From Paenibacillus pini JCM 16418 (lineage in GTDB: Bacteria; Bacillota; Bacilli; Paenibacillales; Paenibacillaceae), in NCBI RefSeq assembly GCF_000576305.1, contig NZ_BAVZ01000016.1:1-64000 (forward strand): 64,000 nucleotides of DNA. Reading direction: 5' to 3'. Under the pieces are notes generated by a model. That model had not been told where the DNA came from, did not search any database, and was given only the letters and a program-made list of their open reading frames with translations. A program made the translations under genes and the position numbers. Positions 18,228-27,934 of the stretch are shown piece by piece; positions within the stretch are counted from its first letter, which is position 1, and each line of letters opens with the position of its first letter.

Positions 18228-19211
18228 ATGAGAATTACGGAACAATCAGAACGCAAAGATAATGTCGTCCTATCCGTAGAGCATGTGAAGAAAAAGATTG
18301 GTCGAAAATGGATTATTCAAGATGTTACATTTGATGTGCAGGAAGGCGAAATTTTTGGCTTCTTAGGACCCAATGGTGCAGGCAAGACTACAACAATTCG
18401 CATGCTCGTTGATCTGATCAAACCCACGTCAGGTGTAATTAAAGTCTGTGGTTTTAATGTGAATCGAGATCAAGAGAAAGCGTTACAGTATATTGGCTCG
18501 ATTGTCGAGAATCCTGAGGTATATACTTACTTAACTGGATGGGAGAACTTGGAGCATTTTGCCCGTATGCAGCCAGGAGTAGATCGTAACCGCATTCAAG
18601 AGGTAGTAGACACAGTACGAATGCAGCAGCGTATCCATGATAAAGTGAGCACCTATTCACTGGGGATGCGTCAGCGTCTTGGTATTGCACAAGCTTTGCT
18701 GGGGAGACCCAAATTACTTATTTTGGATGAACCAACGAATGGACTGGATCCTAAAGGGATTAAAGAAATGCGCGAGTTTATCCGTCGTTTGGCAGATGAG
18801 GGACTTGCGGTGTTTGTATCGAGTCACTTGCTCAGTGAGATTCAGCTACTATGTGATCGGGTCGCGATTATTAGCCGGGGTAAAGTGCTTGCAGTAGGTA
18901 AAGTAAATGAACTTGTACAGCAAAATGCTAAATATGTGGTTTGGAATGTTGCTCCATGGGAGAAAGGCAGAGCAGTGCTCGAGAAGCAATCTGATGTGGA
19001 AATTGTCAATCATCCGGAGCTTGTTCTGGATGACAGTATCATAGCAGGTATGGGTGAACATGCATTAGTGACACGTATGAATGAAGATCGTATTGGTTCC
19101 CTAGTAACTCAGCTTGTTCATTTAGGTATTGAAGTCAGTGGTGTGCATAACATTAATCCGACTTTGGAACAGCTATTCCTTAAGATGACGGAGGGTGAGA
19201 TCATTGAGTAG
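18228..19211 (+). CDS. ABC-2 type transporter, ATP-binding subunit
   Basis: ATPase of 327 residues: Walker A GPNGAGKTTT, a Q-loop region, signature YSLGMRQRLGIAQALL, Walker B LLILDEPTNGLDP and H-loop SSHLL, followed by a 100-residue C-terminal domain usual in the NatA/BcrA/CcmA group. I choose the ATG that lies seven bases after AAAGGAG; an upstream TTG and a nearer ATG in frame are less well placed. The permease gene begins inside its end, so the pair forms one transporter. Export of a peptide antibiotic, lipid or sodium are all possible. Confidence 0.88.
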   Translation: MRITEQSERKDNVVLSVEHVKKKIGRKWIIQDVTFDVQEGEIFGFLGPNGAGKTTTIRMLVDLIKPTSGVIKVCGFNVNRDQEKALQYIGSIVENPEVYTYLTGWENLEHFARMQPGVDRNRIQEVVDTVRMQQRIHDKVSTYSLGMRQRLGIAQALLGRPKLLILDEPTNGLDPKGIKEMREFIRRLADEGLAVFVSSHLLSEIQLLCDRVAIISRGKVLAVGKVNELVQQNAKYVVWNVAPWEKGRAVLEKQSDVEIVNHPELVLDDSIIAGMGEHALVTRMNEDRIGSLVTQLVHLGIEVSGVHNINPTLEQLFLKMTEGEIIE

Positions 19212-20193
19212 CTTGATTCCACTCGTAAAGAATGAGACCATTAAGATTATTAAAAAGAAGCGGTTTTACGTGATTTTACTGATCCTGCTCGTGCTCGTAC
19301 CCATCTTTACATATGCTCAGATGCGCTCTGCCGAACACTCGCGTGAGAAGTTTAATGGCGATTGGCGGCTTGAAACGCAGCAGCAAATTACAGATAACGA
19401 AAACTCGCTAGGCAGTGACCGTGTTCCGGATGAATGGAAGAAATTCAGGAAGATTATTGTACAGCAACTGCAGTATTATCTTGATCATGATGTCAATCCC
19501 AAGGAACCCAACGGGGTTACCTTTACGAGGGAATTCATGAATAATTCAGTCTCGTTGTTTATTCCACTGTTAATTATGGCAATTGCTTCGGATATCGTTT
19601 CGAGTGAACGAACGACAGGTACAATTAAGATGCTGCTCACACGTCCTGTAAAAAGGTGGAAGGTGCTGCTAAGTAAACTCATTACATTAATCATGTTTAC
19701 CTCTCTAATTGTATTATCGACATTCGTTATCACATACGCTATTTCCGGCCTTGTCTTCGGATATAAAGGCTTTGATATTCCGGTATTCACTGGCTTTCAG
19801 ATTAGCGGCTCTGATGTGGATATGTCGGCTGTACATGCAGTTCCGCAGTGGGAATATATTCTGATGCAGTCAGGTTTGATCTGGTTCGTTAGCTTAACGG
19901 TTGCGATCCTTGCTTTCATGGTATCCGTACTTGTGCGAAGCACGGCTGCGAGCATCGTTGTTATGATGGCAGCACTTATTGCTGGCTCCATTCTTACGAA
20001 TATGGCTGCAGCATGGAACAGTGCGAAATACTTGTTTATGGTCAACCTACAATTGACCGATTATTTATCTGGAACTCCGGCACCAATTGAAGGGATGAAT
20101 TTGACCTTTTCTCTAATTGTTTTGTCTATTTGGGCCATCGCAGCCATTATTGTGTCGTTCGCCGTCTTTACGAAAAGGGATATCTTGAATTAG
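19204..20193 (+). CDS. ABC-2 type transporter, permease subunit
   Basis: Permease of about 329 residues with an N-terminal membrane helix (about 18-35), an extracytoplasmic segment of about 75 residues, and five further helices clustered in the C-terminal two thirds (for example FIPLLIMAIASDIV and LIALIVLSIWAI-like stretches). The sequence SSERTTGTIKMLLTRPVKRW is a hallmark of the ABC-2 family. A TTG nine bases after GGAGGG is the best start; a GTG nine bases upstream is the alternative. It overlaps the ATPase gene by eight bases. Confidence 0.83.
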   Translation: MSSLIPLVKNETIKIIKKKRFYVILLILLVLVPIFTYAQMRSAEHSREKFNGDWRLETQQQITDNENSLGSDRVPDEWKKFRKIIVQQLQYYLDHDVNPKEPNGVTFTREFMNNSVSLFIPLLIMAIASDIVSSERTTGTIKMLLTRPVKRWKVLLSKLITLIMFTSLIVLSTFVITYAISGLVFGYKGFDIPVFTGFQISGSDVDMSAVHAVPQWEYILMQSGLIWFVSLTVAILAFMVSVLVRSTAASIVVMMAALIAGSILTNMAAAWNSAKYLFMVNLQLTDYLSGTPAPIEGMNLTFSLIVLSIWAIAAIIVSFAVFTKRDILN

Positions 20194-20272
20194 AATGGAC
20201 AAGGATAACAAAACATCTGTTTGCATTTGGATGATCGTCATCTACATAAAGAAACACAAAGGGGGAGCATGA

Positions 20273-22253
20273 ATGGTCGAGCAGGTCGATAGGTTTGCAG
20301 AGTCATCAAAGGGCGGCGCTGGCGCCGGAACTGGATACGATGCTGACGACATTCAAGTGCTCGAAGGTCTGGTTGCGGTTCGCAAACGACCTGGTATGTA
20401 CATTGGTAGTACGAGTTCATCGGGTCTTCATCATTTGGTGTGGGAAATAGTGGATAACGCTGTCGATGAGCATCTTGCCAAATACTGCACGAGAATTGAT
20501 GTAATATTACAAAAAGACGGTTCAGTTACTGTTATAGACAATGGACGGGGAATTCCAACAGGCATGCACAAGACGGGTGTTCCTACACCGCAAGTTGTAT
20601 TTACGATTTTGCATGCCGGTGGTAAATTCGGTGGTTCAGGTTATAAAAAATCCGGAGGTCTGCATGGCGTTGGTGCATCCGTAACAAATGCCTTGTCAGA
20701 ATGGCTGGAAGTTGAAATTTTCCGTGAGGGTAAAATACACAAACAACGCTTCGAGTATTGGCAGGATAAGAATGGAAAAGAACATGTTGGTGAACCCACT
20801 ACCGGACTTGAGGTAACTGGAAATACAAACAAGAGTGGCACGAAAGTTACATTTAAACCGGATATCCGTGTTTTCCAAAGCGGTATTCAGCTGAACTACG
20901 ACACACTTACGGAACGTCTTCAAGAAATAGCATTCTTAAATTCAGGACTTCGAATCGTTTTGAAAGATGAACGTGCTGATAAACAGGATGAATTTTATTA
21001 CGAAGCGGAGCCAGCCAGTTTGTTGAGTTTCTGAATGAGGGCAAGGATGTCATGCACGAGGTCATACATTTTACCGGTGAGAGAGATGACGTTGAGGTTG
21101 AAGTAGCCATGCAGTATAATGCCGGGTATACCGAGACTTTGGCATCCTTTGTGAACTCCATCCAACAAGGGGCGGGGGTACACATGAAACCGGGTTTAAG
21201 ACGGCATATACACGCGTGATGAATGATTATGCTCGCAAAACCCATATGCTCAAAGAAAAAGACAAGAATCTGGAAGGTAACGATCTTCGAGAAGGTATGA
21301 TGGCTGTCATTAGTGTTAAAATGTCCGATGTGGAGTTCGTTGGTCAAACGAAAGATCAACTGGGCAGCGCATCAGCACGAAGCACGGTGGACGCAATTGT
21401 AACGGAGAAAATGCAGATTTTTCTTGAGGAGAATCCTCAGACTGCGCAGCTCCTCATTAAGAAATCAGTACAGGCGTCCAAAGCACGCGAAGCTGCACGT
21501 AAAGCTCGTGATGATATGCGCAATGGCAAGAAGAAGAGCGGAAGCTCGATTCTTGGAGGTAAACTTACACCAGCTCAGTCGAAGGATTTCTCACGTACCG
21601 AGTTATTTGTCGTGGAAGGTAACTCTGCGGGTGGTTCTGCTAAGCAGGGGCGTGATTCTAAGATTCAAGCTATCCTACCCCTTCGAGGTAAACCGCTCAA
21701 TCCTGAGAAGGCTGGCCTTGCAGAAGTCATGAAGAACGAGGAATACCGGATGATTGTGGCCGCTATTGGCGCAGGCATTGGAAGTGAGTTTGAGATCGAA
21801 GATAGTAATTACTCCAAAATCATAATTATGACCGATGCTGATACCGATGGAGCACATATTCAGGTGCTACTGCTTACTTTCTTTTATCGTTATATGAAGC
21901 CCTTGATTGATGCGGGCAGGGTATATATTGCGCAGCCGCCATTATATAAAATTACACGTAAATCCGGGAAGCTGGAGACGGTTAGATATGCCTACAACGA
22001 TGAACAATTGCAAAACTATTTAAAAGAATTTGGTAAAAATTATGAGCTTCAGCGTTATAAAGGACTCGGCGAAATGAATCCGGAGCAGCTATGGGAAACG
22101 ACCATGAATCCAGAGACGCGCACATTGCTTCAGGTGCAAATCGAAGATAAAGCTAAGGCCGAGAAACGCATATCCACGCTTATGGGTGATAAGATTGATC
22201 CTCGTAAACGCTGGATTATAGATCATGTTGATTTTAGAGAGATAGAGGAATAG
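20273..22253 (+). CDS. parE: DNA topoisomerase IV subunit B (frame broken by two missing bases)
   Basis: ATPase subunit of the chromosome-decatenating enzyme, essential in Bacillales. The GHKL motifs are intact (EIVDNAVDEH, DNGRGIPTGMH, GGLHGVGASVTNALS), as is the TOPRIM part (VVEGNSAGGSAKQGRD, IIMTDADTDGAHI). The frame breaks twice, near 21005 and near 21165. Inserting one base at each restores continuous text through FLNEGKDVMHEV, FVNSI and HETGFKTAYTRVMND, and gives 660 codons, the usual length. A cell could not live with this break, so sequencing error is by far the best reading. GGGGGAG precedes the ATG; parC follows after 11 bases. Confidence 0.93.
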
Positions 22254-22264
22254 AAGGTGAGTAC

Positions 22265-24697
22265 ATGAATTTATCGGAGCAATTTCTGCCGGCTTTTCTG
22301 GAAGAGGTCGTGGGTGACCGATTTGGCCGGTACTCGAAATATATTATTCAAGATCGTGCTATACCCGATGTGAGGGACGGTCTCAAGCCCGTACAGCGGC
22401 GTATTCTGTATTCGATGTATGATTCGGGCAATCTGCCAGACAAACCATACCGTAAGTCTGCGAAAACGGTCGGAGATGTTATGGGTAATTACCATCCACA
22501 CGGGGACTCCTCCATTTACGAGGGTATGATCCGTATGGCTCAATCATGGAAAATGGCTCATGAGCTTGTTGACGGTCATGGTAACTTAGGTTCCATTGAT
22601 GATGATCCACCTGCGGCTATGCGTTATACAGAAGCAAGATTATCACCTATTGCGCTAGAAATGTTACGTGATATTGAGAAGCGTACCGTTCAATTTAAGG
22701 ATAATTTTGATAACACGACCAAAGAACCTGTTGTTCTTCCATCGCGATATCCAAATCTACTGGTAAATGGTGTAACCGGAATCTCGGCTGGTTTCGCAAC
22801 AGACATTCCGCCTCATAATTTACGTGAGGTCATTGATGCTTGTATTGCAGTGATGCAAAAACCTGATATTGAGCTGGACGAGATTATGACCTTTATAAAA
22901 GGGCCCGATTTTCCAACAGGCGGTCTCATCATGGGCGGCGAAGGTATTAAGGATGCTTACCGCACAGGAAAAGGACGCATCTATCTGCGCTCGAAAGTAG
23001 ATATTGAATTTCTACGTGGTGGTAAACAACAAATTGTCATAACTGAAATTCCTTATCAAATCGTAAAATCACGACTCGTAACAGCGATAGAGAATATCCG
23101 TCTGGAGAAGAAAATAGACGGTATTACCGAAGTTCGTGATGAAAGCGGACGTGAGGGTTTACGCATTGTCATAGAAGTCAAGAAAGAAGCGGATGCACAG
23201 GGAATTTTGGCCTATTTGCTTAAAAAGACTGATTTACAAATCAACTACAACTTCAACATGGTGGCTATCGTCAATAAAGCTCCACAGCAGCTTGGACTGA
23301 AACCAATGCTTGAAGCTTATATTGAGCATCAGCGTGAAGTGGTAACCTTCCGTACGCAATATGATTTGGAGAAGGCTGTCGATCGTGCCCATGTATTGGA
23401 TGGGCTAGTAAAAGCTTTAAATATTCTGGACGAGGTTATTGCGGCGATTAAAGCTTCCAACAACCGTCAAGATGCTCAGAACAATTTGCAGTGGATGTTT
23501 GGCTTTACAGAGCGGCAGGCCGACTCAATCCTGACCCTCCAGCTCTATAGATTAACAAATCTAGAAATTACGACGCTTCAAAAGGAACTCGATGAACTGA
23601 ATAAGAAAATTGAAAATTTCCGTTCCATTCTGGAAAGCGATAAGAAATTGGTTGCTTTGATTCGCAAAGAGCTGATGGAAATTCGTGATAAGTATGGGTT
23701 GGATCGAAGATCAACGATTCAGGGCGAAGTCGAAGAAATTAAAGTGAACCTAGAAGTTTTGGTCAATGCCGAGGATGTACTTGTAACCATGTCTAGGGAC
23801 GGATATATTAAGCGAACGAGCATGCTATCCTATACACGATCAGGTGGTGAACGTGATGGGTCTGGTGTGAAAGAAGGCGACTACATATCTAGAGTGCTGA
23901 ATCTTAACACACTTGATAATTTGCTGATTTTTACGGAAAAAGGGCAATATTATTTACTTCCAGTTCATCAGATTCCTGAATTCAAGTGGAAGGAGCCGGG
24001 AACGGCAATCGTTAACGTGATCCATCTGCCTAAAGAAGATCAAATCATTGCTTTGATTCCGGTAACAAATTTTGAGGAACCAGGCAGGTCACTTGTATTT
24101 GTTACGAAACGTGGACAAGTGAAGCGAACTGAGCTGAAAGAATACATGACCAATCGTTCCAATGCCGTGTCGGCTTGTAAAGTCGGAGCAGATGATGAAA
24201 TTATTTCTGTCACACTGAGTGATGGCAGTAAAGATATTCTGCTGGTCAGTAAGGAAGCCATGAGTATCCGGTTCAAGGAGCAGGAAGTCAATGCAATGGG
24301 ACGCGTATCATCGGGTGTGCGTGGCATTCAGCTGCGTGAAGGAGATGAAATCGTTTCAGCCCTATGGGTTGAGGAAGATGAAGGCGAAATCCTTGCCATA
24401 ACTGACCAAGGCTATGCGAAACGCTCATTGCTTTTGGACTATATGACGCAAAGTAGGGGCGGCAAAGGACTTGTCACATTTGAATTTAAAGAAGGCAAGC
24501 GGGTTAAACCAAATGGTAGTCGGATTGCTGGTGCTTTCTATTGCCGAGAGTCCCTTGAGATTACGGCAATGACTAAAGATGGACAAAGTTACAACTTTAC
24601 CTCAGAACAAGCACCTCTTGCAGAGCGTAAAGCGACTGGAAAGTGGCTTGTTCATTTGGAGAAAAAGGATGAGATCATCGATTTGGTGATACGTTAA
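22265..24697 (+). CDS. parC: DNA topoisomerase IV subunit A
   Basis: DNA-cleaving subunit of topoisomerase IV, 810 residues. The catalytic Tyr121 lies in AAMRYTEARLS. The quinolone-determining region HPHGDSSIYEGMIRMAQ keeps Ser82 and Glu86, which correspond to E. coli ParC Ser80 and Glu84, so no common resistance substitution is present. The C-terminal pinwheel repeats (for example SRDGYIKRTSML, VTKRGQVKRTELKEY, TDQGYAKRSLLLDY) are complete. Its position directly after parE supports ParC rather than GyrA. Confidence 0.95.
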   Translation: MNLSEQFLPAFLEEVVGDRFGRYSKYIIQDRAIPDVRDGLKPVQRRILYSMYDSGNLPDKPYRKSAKTVGDVMGNYHPHGDSSIYEGMIRMAQSWKMAHELVDGHGNLGSIDDDPPAAMRYTEARLSPIALEMLRDIEKRTVQFKDNFDNTTKEPVVLPSRYPNLLVNGVTGISAGFATDIPPHNLREVIDACIAVMQKPDIELDEIMTFIKGPDFPTGGLIMGGEGIKDAYRTGKGRIYLRSKVDIEFLRGGKQQIVITEIPYQIVKSRLVTAIENIRLEKKIDGITEVRDESGREGLRIVIEVKKEADAQGILAYLLKKTDLQINYNFNMVAIVNKAPQQLGLKPMLEAYIEHQREVVTFRTQYDLEKAVDRAHVLDGLVKALNILDEVIAAIKASNNRQDAQNNLQWMFGFTERQADSILTLQLYRLTNLEITTLQKELDELNKKIENFRSILESDKKLVALIRKELMEIRDKYGLDRRSTIQGEVEEIKVNLEVLVNAEDVLVTMSRDGYIKRTSMLSYTRSGGERDGSGVKEGDYISRVLNLNTLDNLLIFTEKGQYYLLPVHQIPEFKWKEPGTAIVNVIHLPKEDQIIALIPVTNFEEPGRSLVFVTKRGQVKRTELKEYMTNRSNAVSACKVGADDEIISVTLSDGSKDILLVSKEAMSIRFKEQEVNAMGRVSSGVRGIQLREGDEIVSALWVEEDEGEILAITDQGYAKRSLLLDYMTQSRGGKGLVTFEFKEGKRVKPNGSRIAGAFYCRESLEITAMTKDGQSYNFTSEQAPLAERKATGKWLVHLEKKDEIIDLVIR

Positions 24698-24720
24698 GTC
24701 TTAATACCCATAAAGCTTAC

Positions 24721-24757
24721 AAAAAGCATCTTCGCTGTATAGCGAAGATGCTTTTTT
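24721..24757 (+). terminator. Rho-independent terminator after parC
   Basis: AAGCATCTTCGCT pairs perfectly with AGCGAAGATGCTT across a short loop; a run of seven T residues follows. Confidence 0.95.
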
Positions 24758-24870
24758 TGTGAAAGAGAACGACGCGAGCAGACAAATTTTTGTAAACAGG
24801 AAGGAATTGGAACAAAATGAGCGAAAATTAATCATATAAAAGATTGCAGGGCGGAAAGGACGGAACACTA

Positions 24871-25281
24871 GTGCAGACATCCGAATTTGCGAAAATATGG
24901 TCTAAATTAAGCAAAGATTACCGGTTACACATGGAGAATGAACTAGCACCTACACTTACTGAATCTCAGCTGACGGTTCTAGAGGTCATTCAAGAACAGG
25001 AAAAGATGAAGCCTTCTGAGCTAACACCATTACTTGCAACAAGTCCTGCTGCAGTTACAATGCTGCTTGATCGTATGGAGAAGAACGATTTAATCACACG
25101 TGAACGTGACAGCAGTGATCGCAGGATTGTATGGGTATCGATCTCACCGAAAGGTCGTGAGGAAGTTATACGTGGACTGCGTATTAGGGATGCTTTTTTA
25201 TCTACAGTGCTGAGTCGTATTTCTTCTCATAATCAGCAGCTTTTATTGTATTTACTTGGTAAAATTACAGTGGTTTCATAG
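24871..25281 (+). CDS. MarR-family transcriptional regulator
   Basis: DNA-binding regulator of about 136 residues with the MarR winged helix (TESQLTVLEVI, KPSELTPLLATSPAAVTMLLDRMEKNDLI in part, and the wing RERDSSDRRIVWVSISPKG). I start it at the GTG ten bases after AAAGGA; an upstream TTG in frame would add nine residues that lack family similarity. It is followed by an MFS permease gene whose promoter carries an inverted repeat, a likely target. Confidence 0.87.
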   Translation: MQTSEFAKIWSKLSKDYRLHMENELAPTLTESQLTVLEVIQEQEKMKPSELTPLLATSPAAVTMLLDRMEKNDLITRERDSSDRRIVWVSISPKGREEVIRGLRIRDAFLSTVLSRISSHNQQLLLYLLGKITVVS

Positions 25282-25367
25282 AATTACTGAAAGGTAGACT
25301 ATTATTTTAAAAATAAATATGTTTTAACTTTATTATCATACATAAAATGTTTGGGATTGGATCTCGC

Positions 25368-25400
25368 CTTGTCATATACTATGAATAATTAGTATACAAG
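25368..25400. promoter_or_regulatory. Inverted repeat over the MFS-gene promoter, candidate MarR operator
   Basis: TATACT and AGTATA form a perfect 6-bp inverted repeat with a 10-base spacer, extended by outer CTTG and CAAG. It overlaps a TTGTCA / TATACA promoter-like pair (18-base spacing) directly before the permease gene. The size and position suit a MarR dimer. Confidence 0.45.
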
Positions 25401-25425
25401 GACAGAGAAGAAGGAGCTATCACAG

Positions 25426-26646
25426 ATGGGCAATGTACAACTCTTAAAAAATCCTAAACACCGTAAGCTACTTGTCAGCGCTGGATTCAGTTGGCTGTTC
25501 GATGCGATGGACGTAGGTATCATTTCTTTTATTGTGGCCGCACTAACCGCAGAATGGAAATTGTCACCTCAGCAAGTGGGTGTTCTTACAAGTATGAATT
25601 CGATCGGCATGGTGATTGGAGCAGCAGCAGCAGGTTTTCTAGCCGATCGTTATGGAAGGAAGACAATTCTGTTATGGACGCTGCTTTTATTCTCAGCTGC
25701 TAGTGGATTATCAGCGTTAGCAGGTAGCTTCGCGGTGCTGTGCGTGCTCCGTTTTATCACAGGAATTGGGCTAGGAGGCGAACTGCCGGTTGCATCTACG
25801 CTGGTATCAGAGACTATGCCTGTAAAGGATCGTGGACGAGCTGTAGTGCTTCTAGAGAGCTTTTGGGCAGGGGGATGGATTGTAGCAGCGCTAATTGCAT
25901 ACTTCGTTATTCCGAAGTATGGTTGGCAGATGGCATTCGTAATCGGGGCACTACCGGCTTTCTATGCGCTGTATCTACGGCGGGCGATTGAGGATTCACC
26001 TCGTTATAAAGAGCAGCGTAATAAACGGATCAAGATTTCCCTGAGAGAGAAGATAGCTTCCATCTGGGCACCGCAATATCGTCGCACAACGGTGATGTTA
26101 TGGATACTATGGTTTACGGTTGTTTTTTCATACTATGGCATGTTTTTGTGGCTACCCACGATTATGGGGCTTAAAGGCTTTAGCATGATTAAAAGTTTTG
26201 AATATGTGCTCATTATGACAATTGCTCAGCTTCCCGGTTATTTTACAGCAGCATATTTCATCGAGAAGTTTGGCCGGAAGTTTGTACTCGTCATTTATTT
26301 GATCCTTACCGCTGTTAGTGCCGCTTGGTTCGGATCTGCTGAATCAGCAGGTATGCTGATTGCGGCAGGCATCTGTCTTTCCTTCTTTAATCTCGGTGCA
26401 TGGGGAGGACTGTATGCGTACAGCCCTGAATTATATCCTACCTCCGTTCGTTCTTCTGGTGTGGGACTCGCGACTTCCATCGGTAGAATTGGAGGAGTTA
26501 TTGCTCCGTTACTAGTGGGTACACTTGTCGGAAACAATGTGAGCATCAGCATGATTTTTGGTATGTTCTTTGCTGTCATTCTGATCGGAGCCTTCGCTGT
26601 ATTATTTCTTGGAATCGAGACGAAGGGTAAAGAATTGACAGATTAA
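25426..26646 (+). CDS. MFS transporter, NiaP/YceI-like
   Basis: Twelve-helix major-facilitator permease of 406 residues. Motif A GFLADRYGRKT lies between helices 2 and 3, and ELYPTSVRSSGVGLATSIGRIGG (in part ELYPTSVRSSGVGLA) marks the sugar-porter-like group that includes the niacin permease NiaP (B. subtilis YceI) and aromatic-acid transporters. Niacin is possible but not shown by the sequence; no NiaR box was identified upstream. AAGGAG precedes the ATG. Confidence 0.83.
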   Translation: MGNVQLLKNPKHRKLLVSAGFSWLFDAMDVGIISFIVAALTAEWKLSPQQVGVLTSMNSIGMVIGAAAAGFLADRYGRKTILLWTLLLFSAASGLSALAGSFAVLCVLRFITGIGLGGELPVASTLVSETMPVKDRGRAVVLLESFWAGGWIVAALIAYFVIPKYGWQMAFVIGALPAFYALYLRRAIEDSPRYKEQRNKRIKISLREKIASIWAPQYRRTTVMLWILWFTVVFSYYGMFLWLPTIMGLKGFSMIKSFEYVLIMTIAQLPGYFTAAYFIEKFGRKFVLVIYLILTAVSAAWFGSAESAGMLIAAGICLSFFNLGAWGGLYAYSPELYPTSVRSSGVGLATSIGRIGGVIAPLLVGTLVGNNVSISMIFGMFFAVILIGAFAVLFLGIETKGKELTD

Positions 26647-26661
26647 TAAGTAGTTTATCAA

Positions 26662-26692
26662 AGCGGGGCCACGGAAGTGTAGCCTCGTTTTT
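26662..26692 (+). terminator. Terminator after the MFS gene
   Basis: AGCGGGGC pairs with GCCTCG-type sequence (one G-T pair) around a GGAA loop, followed by TTTTT. Confidence 0.65.
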
Positions 26693-26818
26693 GTATTATT
26701 TGTAGATATAGAGCGGAAATTAGAAGTCTTAAGGCAACTGCCGTTTGTGAAAAGAGCATGAAGTGTACTATAATTAAACTTGTTGCAGTTATAAGTCAGG
26801 TAAATGGAGGTAACGATT

Positions 26819-27162
26819 TTGGAGCTTATTAATCCAGCTAGTGTACAGTTGCTTATTGATTCGTTAAAGAATGAAGATTTATATATACATCTAGAGATGA
26901 CCACTGGAGCCTATGCATCTCATGAAGATGACTCTAAGTTTACGGCGTCAACATTTATTCGTAATGGTAAGGTGCAGTATAATCTTGGATCGATCTCAGG
27001 GTTTGGTCCTTATCGCGTCGGACTGAAGATGCAAGAAGGCTGGGTATATTGCCAAGGCCTTACGCATTGGATGAGTCTGAAACGGAAAGACTAATTATGG
27101 CAGGACATGATAGTGAAGGTAAGCTCGTTGTAGCACTACAGCTCAGCCGTGAACCCTTTTAA
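26819..27162 (+). CDS. yojF: YojF-like DUF1806 protein (frame broken by one missing base)
   Basis: Small protein that accompanies the bacillithiol deacetylase BshB2 in Bacilli; its biochemical role is not known to me. Blocks: YIHLEMTTGAYASHEDDS, STFIRNGKVQYNLGSISGFGPYRVGLK and VYCQGLTHW. The open frame stops early, but after TGG at 27068-27070 a second frame reads DESETERLIMAGHDSEGKLV (20 residues) and ends at VALQLSREPF, as in YojF. Restoring one G (GGG read as GG) gives 114 codons, close to the family length. The start is TTG eight bases after GGAGG; an upstream ATG overlaps the ribosome site. Confidence 0.75.
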
Positions 27163-27191
27163 AAGAATGAACTAGAGAGAAGGTTGAAATC

Positions 27192-27848
27192 ATGATGGAG
27201 AGACATATTCTTGTCGTGCTGCCGCATCCCGATGATGAATCATTCGGTATCTCCGGTACGCTTGCAAAACACATACAAGAAGGAACACAGGTAACTTATG
27301 CTTGTCTTACTTTAGGAGAAATGGCTCGTAACATGGGCAAGCCATTGATGGCGAATCGAGTCACTTTACCGGCACTGCGCAAGCAAGAACTACAGAAATC
27401 CTGCGATGCAATTGGCATTCAGGATTTGCGTATGTTGGGTTTCCACGATAAGACGATAGAATTTGAAGATCAGGACATGCTGACAGGACGGCTGCGTAGT
27501 CTTATTGATGAAGTTAAGCCTTCACTAATTATGACCTTTTATCCTGGATATAGTGTCCATCCAGATCATGATGCAACTGGAGCTGCCGTAATTCGCACGG
27601 TTACAGCGATGCCTGAGCAGGATCGTCCCAAAGTGTATTGTGTAGCTTTTTCAAAGGGTTGTGAGACAATCTTAGGCGAGCCAGACGTGACCGTAGATGT
27701 CAGTGCTTTTCTTAAGAATAAATTCGCATCCATTCGTGCGCATGCCTCGCAGTTCCGTTGGGATGAAATGCTTGGTAACAATAAGGAAACAGACGAAGCT
27801 GTACAAAAAAGATTTGCTAATGAGCGCTTCTGGACGTATCATTTTTAA
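27192..27848 (+). CDS. bshB2: Bacillithiol biosynthesis deacetylase BshB2
   Basis: Zinc-dependent PIG-L/LmbE deacetylase of 218 residues that removes the acetyl group from GlcNAc-malate in bacillithiol synthesis (and can act on bacillithiol S-conjugates). The catalytic motif PHPDDES is near the N-terminus and the second zinc motif HPDHDA near residue 120; MGKPLMANRVTLPALRKQEL and SVHPDHDATG are typical of the BshB2 branch. It sits just after the yojF-like gene, the same pairing as yojF-yojG in B. subtilis. Confidence 0.9.
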   Translation: MMERHILVVLPHPDDESFGISGTLAKHIQEGTQVTYACLTLGEMARNMGKPLMANRVTLPALRKQELQKSCDAIGIQDLRMLGFHDKTIEFEDQDMLTGRLRSLIDEVKPSLIMTFYPGYSVHPDHDATGAAVIRTVTAMPEQDRPKVYCVAFSKGCETILGEPDVTVDVSAFLKNKFASIRAHASQFRWDEMLGNNKETDEAVQKRFANERFWTYHF

Positions 27849-27934
27849 CTTGACAAAAAGTACATCTCCTTTTACAATCTTGGAAATCCTTAGCGGATTT
27901 ATTCCAAGCAGTTGGAAAGGTGAGTTGAGTTGAG

